From positions 65,173,817-65,237,816 of the forward strand of contig JAWZYU010000030.1 in assembly GCA_038380435.1 (NCBI GenBank): DNA of 64,000 bases, in the 5' to 3' direction. Below are positions 46,443 to 58,250 of this stretch, piece after piece. The translations under genes were made by a program, and so were the position numbers. How positions within the stretch are numbered: position 1 is the stretch's first letter; every line of letters starts with the position of its first letter. The notes under the pieces were generated by a model, which was not told the DNA's origin, did no database searches, and saw only the letters and a list, made by a program, of their open reading frames with translations. The stretch is from Ryuthela nishihirai (Eukaryota; Arthropoda; Arachnida; Araneae; Heptathelidae).

Positions 46443-46584
46443 AAAAGACGATGGCAAGAAAGAGGACCGATGTGACGGCTGCCACTCCGAAGAAGAGGAT
46501 GCTGATGCCTTGGCCTACAACATCTTTGTCCTCAGAGTTGGTCACCAGCAGAGGAGGCAGAAGGAAACCCAAGGCGATGCCAAG
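46443..46584 (-). CDS. FLVCR: FLVCR-family transporter, TM5-TM6 exon
   Basis: Acceptor CTTTTAG, donor GTGAGT. It reads LGIALGFLLPPLLVTNSEDK, DVVGQGISILFFGVAAVTSV and LFLAIVF plus one base. LG(I/V)A(L/V)GFLLPP is the family signature directly after GNQ. The second hydrophobic run (GISILFFGVAAVTSVLFLAIVF) is TM6. It joins the previous exon in phase 0 across the GC-AG intron. Confidence 0.95.
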
Positions 46585-46958
46585 CTAAAAGGGAAAACAG
46601 CAGCACTCAGTACAAGAAAGGTTTTTTTTTTTATAACAGCATCAGAAACCTGCCATTTTAGAAACTTAGAAAAATTGATGGCTGTTTCGAGTTGAATGGA
46701 ACCAAGGAAGTCATAGTGCAGAGACATTGATGCGATCCTAAACGAATAGCATAGCAACTCTTTTTCTAAGCTTCTAAAAAGTTGTTGTTTATTCAATAGG
46801 GTACATTTTTGCTACCTCATATTGAATATCTAATTGCTAACACTGGAATTGTGGTTACCTATTTAATAACAGATGACAATTTGAAAGTAGTTTTAAACTC
46901 CGAACAACTCTTCTGTACCTCTTTGTGTCGCGCTAAAATTTCCAGTCCCTACCTATAA

Positions 46959-47171
46959 TATGAAAGAAAAAAAATCCCCCCCCCCCTCAAGCAGCTGCTT
47001 GCCACAGAGATCTGAAAGGAGCCTTCAGTTTATACGCGATAGTAAAAGGTCCGTGAGGATGGTGAAACCTCAGCAGAAAAACAACACAAACATCCATGCC
47101 TTACCCGGAGCCTGAATCCAGGTCCCTTGGATCAGTAGCCAAGAGCGCTAACCACTCGGCCACGGGACGGC
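46959..47171 (-). mobile_element. SINE-B, near full length
   Basis: Minus strand. The B box is damaged (GAGCCTGAATCC at the complement). Imperfect flanks ACCTATAA (46951) and ACCTAGAA (47172) may be an eroded target duplication. Confidence 0.82.
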
Positions 47172-47512
47172 ACCTAGAAAAAACCTCAAATAGCTTTTTC
47201 CTTTTGCAACAGTTTTAATAATTTAACGATTGAAATTTTGAATCTAACACTTTGACTTACAAATTTACGTAATCCCACTTTACTACCCAAATATTTCCCA
47301 AATTTCTCCTACCGGTTACCCCCTTTACCATTACACATGGGATTCGAGTTGCGTTAAAGATTCGTCTCCACCTATGGAAATATCTAAAATCCACCTCTAA
47401 TTTGTTGAGGAATGTGACCTCACGGCAAACGGGCGCGTGAGCAGTAACCAGCACACGCTCCAGTTTGTTGTGAGAACACTTCCATTGTTCGTATTCATTT
47501 TCTGTGTGGTCG

Positions 47513-47890
47513 TGGGTTGGGTTGTTTTACCTCTGGGCGGCACTTTTTTGCACACCATGGGCTAAACGGCCAGTCACATGGAGCCCGTAGGCTCAGAGAA
47601 GGTTGGGGGAGGGGACCCACTAAAACAGCTGTTGGGAGACAGATGGTAGCCTCCCGTCAAGGCCATCCAGCGTGTTCTTTAACGTGCACAGGGTATGGTT
47701 CTCATGCACACGGGGCAACGGCGTAACGTTACATCCGACGGACGGTGGTCTATTCAAGCCCATCGGTGTCCCCTACTGACCGTTTGCAGGGAGTTTTGCG
47801 AAGATAAATCTCAACGCTGACCAAGCTGGGACTTGAACCTGGGAACTGCAGATTACGAGCCTGGCGCGATACCGACTGAGCCAACCCCCC
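47513..47890 (-). mobile_element. SINE-A, near full length
   Basis: Minus strand. Shares ACGGGGCAACGGCGTAACGT and AGGGAGTTTTGCGAAGATAA with the copy at 42773, so they probably come from one source. Confidence 0.88.
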
Positions 47891-49486
47891 ATTCTGTCGT
47901 GCAGTGTTGATCATTTTGTAATGGTGTCATCAGCAGACTGATGCTGACTGGATCGCAATGTGCAGCAGGCCTCTGATGGCATAGAGGAAGATGGGGCTTC
48001 GGGATGGATGAGCCCAAAATAGCTTTTGACTCTCCACCCTGTAGGTCCAAGGGCGAAGGAAAGATGTTCACTTCCGTTGGCTTCCAATGCGAACAGAAGG
48101 AATCCCTTGTGTAATGGTGGGAAGATGTTATCTCAGCTGCTGATCACGATGCGGGAAGAGGAAGTGAAAGAAAACACGTGGATGAGGAGGGAAAAAAAAT
48201 CTTAAACTAAAACATTTAAATGTGGACATGACGACGCAAAACGTAGTCCGAATTTCGATAACTTCCAAACGTTAATTACGTGAAAATGTTTCGAGAAAGA
48301 AATCTACATCCAATCGATCTTAACTTGAGTTAAGCCTGTGTCCGATACAAGGTTCATGGCAATCAGAAAAACTCCTTTTCATACTTAAAATATTGACTTT
48401 CAAAATGAAAAATGCAAGTATTTTAATAGAAGAAAAACTTTAAAAAAAATGGTATATAACAAAAATCTATTTTATAATAAGATGATCTTCAATTCCTTTT
48501 AAAATGACATTTAACTTTAGCTAAATTAATCATGAATAACCAAGAGTTGATTGCAGAAAGAGGCGGCAGAGTCCAAGAAATGGATCTATGTAGAGCAGAT
48601 GCCATTGCAAAGCAGATCGTTGGCAAAAAATGAAACCAATTCTCTTCTACGAAATTGTATACCTTTACTTGGAAGCATGACTTTGGATTCCAGTTCCTTA
48701 CTATCGTGAGGGAACCAGAAAGAACTCGACTTGCATCGAAAGCTTTGGTAAAGTTCCAATCCTTTTTAAAGACGTGGGTCTGAATGAATCATCTGTTGTT
48801 CATTAAAATGACTTTGTGCGGGCAGACACAGTGGGAGTCATTCCTTCTTCAATGCACTGAGAAATCAAAACAAAAAATATATAAATAGCTTCGAAAGCTA
48901 AGATCAGAATGGATTTTGAACAAGTATTACAGACTGATTTCAAATGGTTGCCACTCATAATGCAGCTTGGACTTTTATCCAAACAAATTGTATAGAACGA
49001 AGTTTGTACAATGTCTTCTAAAAGATTCATGCGCGTTTAGTTCGTGTGAGCATTTTTTTTATCTTGGCTGAAGTTGGTGAACCCATTCCTTCGTCCCTTG
49101 CCGATCATTAGCCAACGGCGACAGTTGGCAAGTCTGGCCAATTTATTTTCGCTCTTACCAAGAAGAGGCCAAAGCAACAACAAAGGCTTGGAAGAATCCT
49201 CCACTGTCGTTGTCAAGGCTTATGGGGAACTTTCGTCACTCAGATGACGCAAGACGACGCTTCAAAAGGACACAGCAACACAGAGAGCGTTCGCAGCTGT
49301 TCGCCGATGTCGCAAATTACTGGCGTTCTAAAACAAAATCATTACCAACAACCGAGTCTGGCGTTTAAAATATTTACCAACAACGGAGGATGGCCTCACA
49401 ACAAATGAAGCAGTAAGTGCGCAGGCTCCGGTTTTTCACTCCAATATACGATTCAAAGCACTTCACTTGGGATTGATAGGGGCAGG

Positions 49487-49863
49487 GGTGGCTCAGTCGG
49501 TAGTGCGCCAGGCTCGTAATCTGTAGTTCCCAGGTTCGAGTTCCAGCTGGGTCAGCATTGCGATTTATCTCCGCAAAATTCCCCGCCCTGCCCAGTCAGC
49601 AGGGAACACCGACGGGCTTGGAAAGGCCGCCGTCCGTCGAATGGGACGTTAAGCCGTGACCCCGTGTGCATGAGAGCCATACCCTGTGCACGTTAAAGAA
49701 CACGCTGGATGGCCTTGACGGGAGGCTACTATCTGTCTCCCAACAGCTGTTCCAGTGGGTCCTCTCCCCCAACCTTCTCTGAACCTTCGGGGTCTTTGTG
49801 GCCTGGCCATTTAGCCCATGGTGTGCAAAAAAGTGCCGCTCAGAGGTAAAACAACCCAACCCA
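49487..49863 (+). mobile_element. SINE-A, near full length
   Basis: Plus strand. It begins GGGGCAGGGGTGGCTCAGTC (A box intact) and ends AAAACAACCCAACCCA. Flanked by the perfect 12 bp duplication ACTTGGGATTGA (49475-49486, 49864-49875). Confidence 0.94.
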
Positions 49864-50220
49864 ACTTGGGATTGAATGGATATGCTAAATTATCAGTCTA
49901 ATCCATCAATTATTCCAAATGGAGCAAAACTCGTCATTATATGCGATTAAGAACGTCACCGATTCCATGCTTGGGTAGTTCCATTATATGGGAATACATT
50001 GAGCCAGCAATTGTCCAAAGTAATATGTTAAATTATTTGAACGTTTTTTCGAAAATCTTTCTAAGGTTCACTTTATGAAAATAGTTTTCCTACTCAAATA
50101 AAAATTACTCTGCAGACCTAGTTTTCAGAAAAAAAATTAGCATTCTCTGTTAATCAAGTTTGAATTCTGAAGGACTTTTGCTTCTTTTGAGTTGAAATAT
50201 TTTTAAGCATTTCTATTCGT

Positions 50221-50416
50221 TTGTTTAATTTCCGAGTGGAACTTTTCTGCACACAACGTGCTAAATGATCAGGTAACAAGGACCCCAAGGGCTCAGAGTT
50301 GAGTAGGAAAAGGGAAACCACTGGATAGCTATTACGAGACATGGGGAAGCATCCCATCAAAGCCACGGTCCACAGCTTAATATCCCATCCGACTGACGTC
50401 GACCTTTTCAATCTCA
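50221..50416 (-). mobile_element. Old, truncated SINE-A
   Basis: Minus strand: a diverged tail and middle (TTTCCGAGTGGAACTTTTCT, GGACCCCAAGGGCTCAG). The head is absent. It abuts another old copy at 50423. Confidence 0.75.
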
Positions 50417-50422
50417 TCAAAT

Positions 50423-50772
50423 GAGTTGTTTTACTTCTGAGCAACACTTTTTCACCACATAATGGCCTAAATGGTCAGGTGACAAGGAAGGGCTCAGAAG
50501 ACTGGGGTAAGGGTACCCTTTGGATAGCTGGGTGGAGGCAGATCATAGAATCTCGTCAAGGTCATCCAGCATGTTGTTTATCGCGCTTCAGTGTATGGCT
50601 CTCCTACATACGGAACCACGGCTTAACCTCCATTCCGACGAACGGCGGCCTTTTCAAGCCCATCGGTGTTCCCTTTCTCACCGAGGGCAGAAAGGGAGTT
50701 TCCGGAGATAAATCTCAGAGCAGACACAGTTGGGACTCGAACCTGGGAACTGCAGATTAGGAGCCTGATGCA
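50423..50772 (-). mobile_element. Old SINE-A
   Basis: Minus strand, diverged throughout, but the B-box complement GGACTCGAACC is intact. The A-box end is lost. Confidence 0.8.
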
Positions 50773-52885
50773 CTTTCCGTTCTTTTATCTGGAGTTTTGA
50801 TCCTTGAACATAAACCTCGCGAAACAGCAATTAAGGGAATTCGTTTACCCTCTCTAAAGGGTATGGGGGGGGGGGGGAACAGCCAACAATACCAAGTTTA
50901 GAAAATAAGGGAGGGATAGAATCGAAACAGAACGACGTTCCGATCACTGAATAGCGCAGCAATGTTCCTTCTCTCCGTTTTAGATTTAACAATTTTTAGT
51001 CACCTTTCGCGATTGTTAAAAATTTTCACGGAGGTGGTGGTGGTGGTGGGGGGGATCTCCTCCAGAAAATTCCCTGAAACCAGCTCTGCAACCGAGAATA
51101 GTGATGTTAATTACTGTAAAAGAAAGCGGAATACGGCGATGGTGGTAATTCGTTAAAATTCGCAAAATTTATATTACTGAGCAGTCTTTTCGAATATAGC
51201 AGAATGGTGAGCAAATTTTACCGTGGGGAACTAATCGCATTTAAAGATTAAATAAAATATAACTATTCCGACCAAATCTTAATCCATAATTCGATTAATA
51301 ATTTGAAAAGGAAAAATGTTTGAAATTTATATGAAGTAGAGAAAAAGGTCTTCGATTGAAATTGTGAAGCTAGAGGATTGCAGTGACATCTGGTGGAGGA
51401 TATGGCTACTCTTGCAAGCGAAAAAGTCCTCCAGTGTGGAAAGCAATGGAGAAATCGAAGAAGAGAACCTTGAATACTTAAACTTTCATCCTATAATCCC
51501 AACACGAGCGAAAAAAATCAGCTGAGGTGACGTTTTGGGAAAAATATCTGATTCAAGCTTAAATCAAGCTTCATTGCCTTAAAAGTTTTTTTTTTTTTAG
51601 AATTTCTCATTGCAAAGCAGAGGCTGCATTTGATTATGCTTCGAACGTCAGAGCTAGCTTTCGAATCAGTGCTCCGTCTCCTTTGCATACATTCTCAATG
51701 CAGATGGTTAGAAAAAAAAATAACCGAGTTCGGGCCACGTGCCAAGCACGGCGAAAGCTGCAATGGAATTCGAGACAGAGCAGGCTGTTCAACTCTCCTC
51801 CTCGTTGGGCAACAGACGCTCTTGAAGGACGCTGATAAAATCAAAAGGTCGTGCTGTCAGGCTAAGGTTCTTGAAGCCTTACCTGTTCCCAGTGGAGACA
51901 ATTCCGGACCCATTTCAATTCCAGGAACGAATCCCATCTCCCAGACTTCCTTTCGCAACAGACTGCTGCAGTCTCCATTTACATCACTTACAAAGCGATC
52001 CTTGTTCAATTGATGTTTTCATCAAAAGCTCACTGAACACGTTGAAGTTGAAAAAGAATTCTGGAAAGCGAACTGAAGGCTGCGAATGAAAGCGCAAGAA
52101 TCATTATTATTGTTTGCATTATAATAAAACTAAGTGTGATAAAATATGCTGTATAATCCAACGTACTCGTAACAATACGACTCGTATAATCCAACGACTA
52201 GTTCCAGCGATGGAATGGTTAATATTCTTCAAACGAGAAATAATAACTTTTCAGTCTCGGAAAAGGAACATAACTTTTATATGGCGTATCACACAGACAA
52301 GTCCCATTTTACTCTAAAAGAATGCAGTTGGAAGAATAATCAAATTAATTTAGAAGTGCTAACTCAGAATGAACATTTAGAACTCTGTTAACACTATTTC
52401 GCCTGTATATAAGAATGAAATAATTTTCAGATGTCTTATCTAAACAGATTATTGGAGCCAAGGGTTCAATTAGTCAATAGTGCTTCCGTCGCTTAACGAC
52501 GTTCCCAGGTTTGAATCCCAGCCAGGGGAGGAAGAGCTACCAAACGTATGACAGCACCTGGCGGCATTTTTTTTTTTTCGGGCCGGCAAATTTACAAAGT
52601 AACGGACCATACCTGTTGTAAAGTTGATTCGAGTAAGTAGGACTTATTTTTCAACAAATGATCTTCAATTACTTTTAATAATGCCATACGAATTAATATC
52701 TAAGATCAGACTGCGAGAAAGCGGCGGCAGAGTCGACGTTCGCTCCACGAGGCAATGATCCCCACAATGGTCGCTTCGAGATTTTCTCCACCATTTTAAA
52801 TGAGACGCAGATGGCCTTTGAAAGATGAATGGGATGCCAATACATAACACCGTGTGCAGGGCAGTTGTTTCTTATGCCCTTTAAA

Positions 52886-53032
52886 GCTGCGTTTTTCAAA
52901 CTGCGGGTGGCGACCGATTAGTGAGTCGCGACCAGCATTTTTCTAATGAAATAGAAAACATCGGAGTCTGGGTCGCGATGTAAATATACTTCTAATTTTG
53001 AGTCGCGGTCAAAAAAAGTTTGAAAAACACTG
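52886..53032. mobile_element. Non-autonomous hAT element, 147 bp
   Basis: Ends GCTGCGTTTTTCAAACTGCG and, inverted at the right, CAGTGTTTTTCAAACTTTTT. Flanked by the perfect 8 bp duplication CCTTTAAA (52878-52885, 53033-53040). Internal GTCGCGACC-type motifs occur at both halves. It has landed in an eroded SINE-A just before the AAGCACACGCTTGATGGCC segment. Confidence 0.88.
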
Positions 53033-53040
53033 CCTTTAAA

Positions 53041-53195
53041 AGCACACGCTTGATGGCCTTGATCGAAGGTTTCCATCTCCTACCAAGCAGTCTAGTGGAT
53101 TTCTTGCCAAGCTCTGAGCTTTGGGGTCCTTGTGACCGAGCCATTTAGCCCATTGTGTGCAAGCAAGTGCTACTCAGATAAAACAACATAACAGA
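53041..53195 (+). mobile_element. SINE-A tail fragment
   Basis: Plus strand. ACACGCTTGATGGCCTTGAT through GTGCTACTCAGATAAAACAA matches the 3' half of SINE-A with many changes. The remainder before the hAT insertion (about 52846-52877) is barely recognisable. Confidence 0.75.
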
Positions 53196-54183
53196 TTATT
53201 TTTCCGAGATGAAACAGACAATCTAATTATTTACACGTAAAAGAAATAATTGAAATTTGAAAAATCCCATCTTTTGACATTTGCATGTTGAGCAACAGAC
53301 AGACGTTCATTGCTTGCTTGCTTGACGTTACGGTTCTCTGAGACGTCCGTTGCCGGCTTTCTCATCTCTCCAATCAATATTCTCTAAATCTGTGCGAGGA
53401 GGAGTGGGCGGAGCTAAGCCCAAGAAAAGAAACTTCATTTGATAATGTTTGCAAACTTTCTGAATATATTAGTTGAGATTAGAGTTTTATGAATATTTAA
53501 TTAGGTTGGAAAAATTTTTTATATTTTTTTCCAAAGGTTTCGTATCTTTAAGAAATCGTTCTAAAAGGCAAAAAATTTTTTGCTTTATAATTGAGTTTGA
53601 AAAATCTAACAAATTAGTAATAGTAAAATCATCAATTCCAAGTAAAATTAGGTTTTTAAATAAAAAAGATCTTTCAAGAGTATATTTAGGACAATTTAGT
53701 AGGATGTGATTGATAGATTCTAAAGTATTGCAATGGGGGCAATTTGGTGGTGACACGGCTTTTTTAATTTTGAATAAGGGTTAAGTGTGGTAGCATCTGT
53801 TCTTAGTTTGTAAATTTTACACATTAATTGTCTATGCAATTTATATTTGAATATATATTGAATATTGGGGTTAAGATTGAATCTGAAGATATTTCTAAGG
53901 CAACCGTTAACTTTGAAGTAAATATTAGTTAAATGAAATTCGTGTTTGTTTATTAAATTTTTAAATTGGTTATAAAAATAAATAGTTTTTGTAAAATTAG
54001 GGAAATTAATTGCGTTTTTAGCCAATTTGTCAGCTTTTTCGTTACCAAGAATATCACAATGAGCTGGAATCCATTGAAGAGTAATGTCATTTTTTAAAAA
54101 TCTTACATTAAAGTTAGTTAACGTTAAAAGTTGATATATAAATTGAGTATGATTTGAGTAGTAATAATCTTGATTTAATATTT

Positions 54184-54258
54184 CATTTGAGTCTGTGTAA
54201 ATTATAAATGATTTACACAGACTCAATTGAGCGCATTTGAGTCTGTGTAAATAAATGA
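54184..54258. repeat. Direct-inverted-direct triplication
   Basis: CATTTGAGTCTGTGTAAAT occurs at 54184-54202, in reverse complement at about 54209-54226, and again in direct orientation at 54234-54252. Relative to a single copy this adds 50 bp. Confidence 0.93.
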
Positions 54259-55407
54259 TTTGTTTGAGAAGGTTTGTGTAATATAAATTAGTGCTTCTAT
54301 TATGGCGATGATTTCTGCGTGCGTAATAGGAATAATTGACGGAAATTTGAAAGAGTGAGAGACAGAAAACTCGGGAATGTAAAAGGCAGCTGCAGCGGCA
54401 CTAGACTGGAGCGAGCCATCAGTATAAATACTAATGCAATTTTTATATTTTAGCTTGCAATATGAGTTAGTCAAGATTTTTAATATTTCAGGAGCAAAAT
54501 CTTTTTTAGAATTTATGAGCGGAAGGTTATCGTGAATTTCAGGTTTATGAAAGCTCCAGTCCGCGATATGAAAAAATGTATCACCAGAGGTGGAGGTGTT
54601 AAAAATAACTTTTAGTAACGGGTCATTATCCAAAGTGGTACGATATTTTTTGAAAATTTTTGAGTTGCGTTTGTAGTATGTTATGAAAGGATGATTAGGA
54701 ATTTTGAAGTGTAATCTAGAAAGATATTTTATTAATAAAATTTTTATTCTAATGTTAAATGGAGCAATGGCAGTTTCGCCAATTAAGGCAATTGAAGGTG
54801 TTAATTTAGGGAGGCCTAAAGCTGATTTTAAAAATTGATTTTGTAGGGTTGTGAATTTTTTGAGTTTATTGTCGCTAGTTCCAAGAACGAATTCTAAGTC
54901 ATATTCGACTTTAGGTCTGATTAAGTTTTTGCAAAGAGATATTAGGAATTCGGGAGAAGTTCCCCAATTTGTAGTAGATAAACATTTGAAAAAATTTAGG
55001 AGCTTACAGCCTTTGCTATATTGGTAAAAAAGGTGGTCATTCCAATTAAGTCTGGAATCTAATTGAATGCCTAAGTATTTAAATGTGGAAACCTGTTTGA
55101 TTTGTTGATTATTTAAATATAATATGATTTCAGGTGGGGGGCGTTTAGAATAAGCAAAGGGTAGACAATAAGTTTTTTCTTGATTAATAGATAAATGCCA
55201 GGTGCTACAAAAATTTATTATTAGATTGATGTGAGATTGAAGTTTGTGGATGAGAATTGGAATATGTTTATCGTGTCCCCAAATAACGATATCGTCGGCA
55301 AAGGTGGCAAATTTAATATCAGGGTCAAAGTTAATAAAAAGATCATGTAAATAAATATTGAAAAGAATTGGGCTCAAAATTGAGCCTTGAGCTATTCCTT
55401 GGGTCAT
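54223..55407 (-). pseudogene. LINE polymerase: RT and start of RNase H
   Basis: A 394-codon open frame. Near residue 35 is FATFADDIVIWG (the FADD polymerase box). It is preceded by GSILSPILFNIYLHDLF and followed by WHLSINQEKTYCLPF and FKYLGIQLDSRLNWNDHL, the usual RT palm and thumb order. RNase H begins near residue 325: ISIYTDGSLQSS (first Asp), THAEIIAIIEAL (Glu), FIYTDSN (second Asp). The frame is broken there by the 50 bp triplication. The next frame (53720-54226) resumes at IIYTDSNEI and has WIPAHCDILGNEKADKLAK (His and last Asp). A further frame (53487-53756) holds the terminal Cys/His motif. The copy is inactive because the RT N-terminus and any endonuclease are missing. Confidence 0.9.
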
Positions 55408-55620
55408 TTTAAAAGTGGAAGAAAGTTCATTATTGATTTTAACCTGGAAGAATTTTCATTTCACCTGTCCTAGTCACCGTACTGTGTTCCATCAAGTGGT
55501 CAGTATCTTTCATCCACTAACAAGTATTCACTGGAATTCTGTTTTGGGGCTTCCATGCTTTTAAAACAATCTAAGGATTTTTCTAATCAACTAGCGAATA
55601 AGAATCCTTTTGAGATTTTG

Positions 55621-55632
55621 ACTCGCCTGATT
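55621..55632 (-). other. Non-canonical GC 5' splice site
   Basis: On the minus strand the exon ends ATCAG and the intron starts GCGAGT. The protein reads GVFGNQ before and LGIALGF after the intron, the unbroken family motif in phase 0, so no nearby GT can be used without breaking the frame. The strong CAG and GAGT context is typical of functional GC donors. Confidence 0.9.
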
Positions 55633-55805
55633 GCCGAACACTCCAACAGCACAGGCTCGCGAGACTTCGTCGGCGCTGAACCACACTCCTGCCAGCTGAG
55701 GAGGAATCCCCAAGATGAAGATCTGAGACATGGCCACAATTGTCTGCCCCACCATAGTCACTGCAAAGCGGTCGGGAGACAAACTGCCGCATTTCACCCA
55801 GGAGC
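55627..55805 (-). CDS. FLVCR: FLVCR-family transporter, TM4-TM5 exon
   Basis: The most 5' exon visible. Acceptor TTTTTTCCAG, donor GCGAGT. After two bases of a split codon it reads [40 protein letters not shown] and [20 protein letters not shown](S/T)W(V/I)K, SPDRF, GQTI(V/C)A and WF(G/S)A(D/N)EVS(T/R)AC(A/S)(I/V)GVFGNQ are family hallmarks. The protein exports heme and transports choline/ethanolamine in vertebrates (plasma membrane or organelle membranes); the substrate here is not established. The upstream exon with the N-terminus and TM1-3, including the TM1 Trp, was not found up to 64000. Confidence 0.95.
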
Positions 55806-56340
55806 CTGGAAAAAAGGAATTACATTTATAAAGTTTTCCCTGCAAAATAAGAATTTACTTTTTAAACATAAAACTTTTGAACGAATGGAACAACAATTAC
55901 ATCATTTTAATTTCACCTAACGTTAAACTATCAATTTTCACAACAGAGTGGCAAGATTCAGTGATAAAATATAGTTTGTTGTATATGTTGTAAATAAATA
56001 AATAGGTACTTATCTCTTAAAACAAAAAAAAGTTGCGTTTCTTCAGCCCCTAGGAATGAGGAGAATCGCCAGGGTCAGTGCAAACCCCATTGAACGTAAT
56101 TGCTTTATCACCTAAGACTTAAAATAATCGATTCTAGTTTTGCTATTCCCCGACTTTAGGACTATTTAATGGTGAAAAATACAGACTATTAGAAGAAATA
56201 GGAATCTTAATATTTTATTAATACTTATCAAACCCAAAAAGAAATCATTTGTATACTAAAAAAAAAATAGAATATCTACAGAAGGATTAAAAAGTTTTTC
56301 CTTTCACTTTAAGAAAAAAATTGGCTTCTTCCACTTTTAC

Positions 56341-56720
56341 TTCCCATCTGAGCGACACATTTTTGCATAGAATAGACTTAAAGGCCAATTCCCAAAGATC
56401 TCAACTCAAGGGTTCAGAGAAAGTGGAGGGCAGGAGAGCCACTGGACAGTTGTTAGGAGACAGAGCTTCCCGTCAAAGCCATCCAGCGTGCTCTTTAGCA
56501 AGCACAGGGTGTGACTCTCCTGCATAAGGAGCCACGGCTTAATGTCCAATCTGATGGACGGATGTCTTTCCAAGTCTATCCTTACTAAGACTTATTTTCC
56601 TCTTCCTTACCAAGGGGAGAACAAGGGTTAGAAAATTTTCAACGGCTGGTCTGGTTGGGACTCGAATCTGGGAACTAAAAATTACGATCTTGGCGCGCTA
56701 TCGACTAAACTAATCCCCCC
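56341..56720 (-). mobile_element. Old, diverged SINE-A
   Basis: Minus strand. The outline of the family is visible (CATCTGAGCGACACATTTTT, CCATCCAGCGTGCTCTTTA, GGGACTCGAATCTGGGAAC), with small deletions and a poly-C/poly-A end. Confidence 0.78.
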
Positions 56721-56990
56721 CCCCCCCAAAAAAAAATGATTTTTCGTGTACTTTGCGCATAAAAATAGAAGATTGCAAACTTCAAAACGCTCTTTATTTC
56801 ATATAACATAAAGAGGTTTCATTCTGCCTATAACACTATATGTAAGCATTAAGATTGCCATTATTTTTGGAAATACCACTAAACCTCTGGCAAACAGCTG
56901 CTAGAGGGAGTTTTTTTTATATCCTCATCGGATGAAGAGAATTCGCTGCACACAGATTAAGACACTGACAGAGATCAGGCTTCATTTTAG

Positions 56991-57396
56991 GTTGGGTTGT
57001 TTTACCTCTGAGCGGCACTTTTTTGCACACCATGGGCTAAATGGCCAGGTCACAAGGACCCCGAAGGCTCAGAGAAGGTTGAGGGAGGGGACCCACTGGA
57101 ACAGCTGTTGGGAGACAGATGGTAGCCTCCCGTCAAGGCCATCCAGCGTGTTCTTTAACGTGCACAGGGTATGGCTCTCATGCACACGGGGCAACGGCGT
57201 AACGTTCCATCCTACGGACGGTGGTCTATCCAAGCCCATCGGTGTCCCCTACTGACCGCGGGCAGGGGGGGGGGGAATTTTGCGGAGATAAATCTCAACG
57301 CTGACCCAGCTGGGACTCGAACCTGGGAACTGCAGATTACGAGCCTGGCGCGCTACCGACTGAGCCCCCCCCCCACCGCCCCCCCCCCCCCCCCCC
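56991..57396 (-). mobile_element. SINE-A, near full length, long poly-C end
   Basis: Minus strand, flanked by the perfect 11 bp duplication CTTCATTTTAG (56980-56990, 57397-57407). The GGGGCGGGGG start of the element has expanded to a run of about 30 C with one ACCG interruption (57365-57396). Confidence 0.93.
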
Positions 57397-58250
57397 CTTC
57401 ATTTTAGTATTAACATTTTACACATAAGGGAGAGTTGGTGCAATGGCTCTGATAAACACATCACAACAAGTACTAAAAACATTTCAGAACTTGTACTAAA
57501 TTTATTACCGCTGAGATAGTACTATAAAGAAACAAGAAGCATCAACATATTATGCCTTTCCCACATAGTGATTTATCCAAGTGGTGGTTGGTGATGAGGG
57601 CTTTGGGATTATCACCCCCCTACCAATTAAGGGCTTTAAAAACTTAAATTTTCTAAAGAAGTCCCAGAATTTATTTTTTTTACCATCTGATGTGTCGGAA
57701 AGAAACTTTTATAACTGCATGATAATAGACTAAAGCGATGGAAGATTCCAAAAGGAATTGTGAGCCTCATTACTGTCTGATAAGAGGAATGCCTGGAATG
57801 ATACAGGTTATCCATAACGTGAAGGGAGAAAATAGCCTCTTTGAAGAGCTCCTCGTGTTCTTTGGTTGTGTCTCCTGCGTCAATTCGACGCAAATGATGG
57901 CTTCACGTGGGTCATTATCCGTGCATGCCACGTGGCCTCGCAGACGCATTCACCCTGTCCCGAGTGGGGAGAGTTCCAAATGATCTCACAATCACATGAC
58001 CCCGCAGCCAGGCTATTTTCAGAAGCCTTAAGAAACCTGTTAATCGATTGTCGAGACGAAAGCTTTACTACACAAACGAAACCTTCTGAGAAGCTATTTG
58101 ATTTTTTTTCATTTCTGCTCGTGTGTTTTTCCAGTGTCAAAAGAGGCGTTTAAATAGAATCTTAAAAACAGACATGAAACCAACTCTGCAAAAACAGTTT
58201 TTTAGTTTACTGCGTTTCCTGCCATAACTTTTGGCCGATATTTAAAGAGC

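Larger units (their letters stand above)
53480..55447 (-). mobile_element. LINE with RT and RNase H, 5' truncated
   Basis: A second, much less decayed non-LTR retrotransposon, on the minus strand (same direction as FLVCR). It starts inside the RT domain (INNELSSTFKMTQGIAQGSI) and runs through RNase H to a Cys/His motif near the C-terminus (CPHCNTLESINHILLNC). RNase H plus a terminal CCHC-type motif is typical of the I/R1-like group. Only two frame breaks were seen in about 1.9 kb. Codons are strikingly AT-rich. No target duplication was found. Confidence 0.88.
46585..55626 (-). other. FLVCR intron (9042 bp) with GC donor
   Basis: Donor GCGAGT (55626-55621) and acceptor AG at 46586-46585. It contains SINE-A and SINE-B copies, a small hAT MITE and the RT/RNase H LINE. 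47891-49470, 49876-50220 and 50773-52880 show nothing that I can support. A diverged pair of similar segments lies at 48477-48575 and 52660-52735. Confidence 0.88.

Noticed and set aside
51630..52013. 127-codon plus-strand frame in the long FLVCR intron
   Set aside because: Length alone is not convincing; no recognisable domain, and it lies antisense within an intron of a confirmed gene.
52484..52600. Third tRNA-SINE (GGTTTGAATCCCAGCC resembles a B box)
   Set aside because: Only one copy, no matching A box at the expected distance and no target duplication.
48477..52735. Similar segments at 48477-48575 and 52660-52735 (ATGATCTTCAATT, GGCGGCAGAGTC)
   Set aside because: Similarity is patchy and short; could be an old repeat but ends cannot be set.
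56060..56110. Possible N-terminal FLVCR exon (an Asn-x-x-Gln-Trp pattern on the minus strand)
   Set aside because: The frame hits a stop three codons later and lacks the surrounding TM1 sequence.
57636..58153. Overlapping frames on both strands (80-95 codons)
   Set aside because: Open on both strands with no motif; looks like chance openness in a slightly GC-richer stretch. Also tested as the missing FLVCR first exon: no match.
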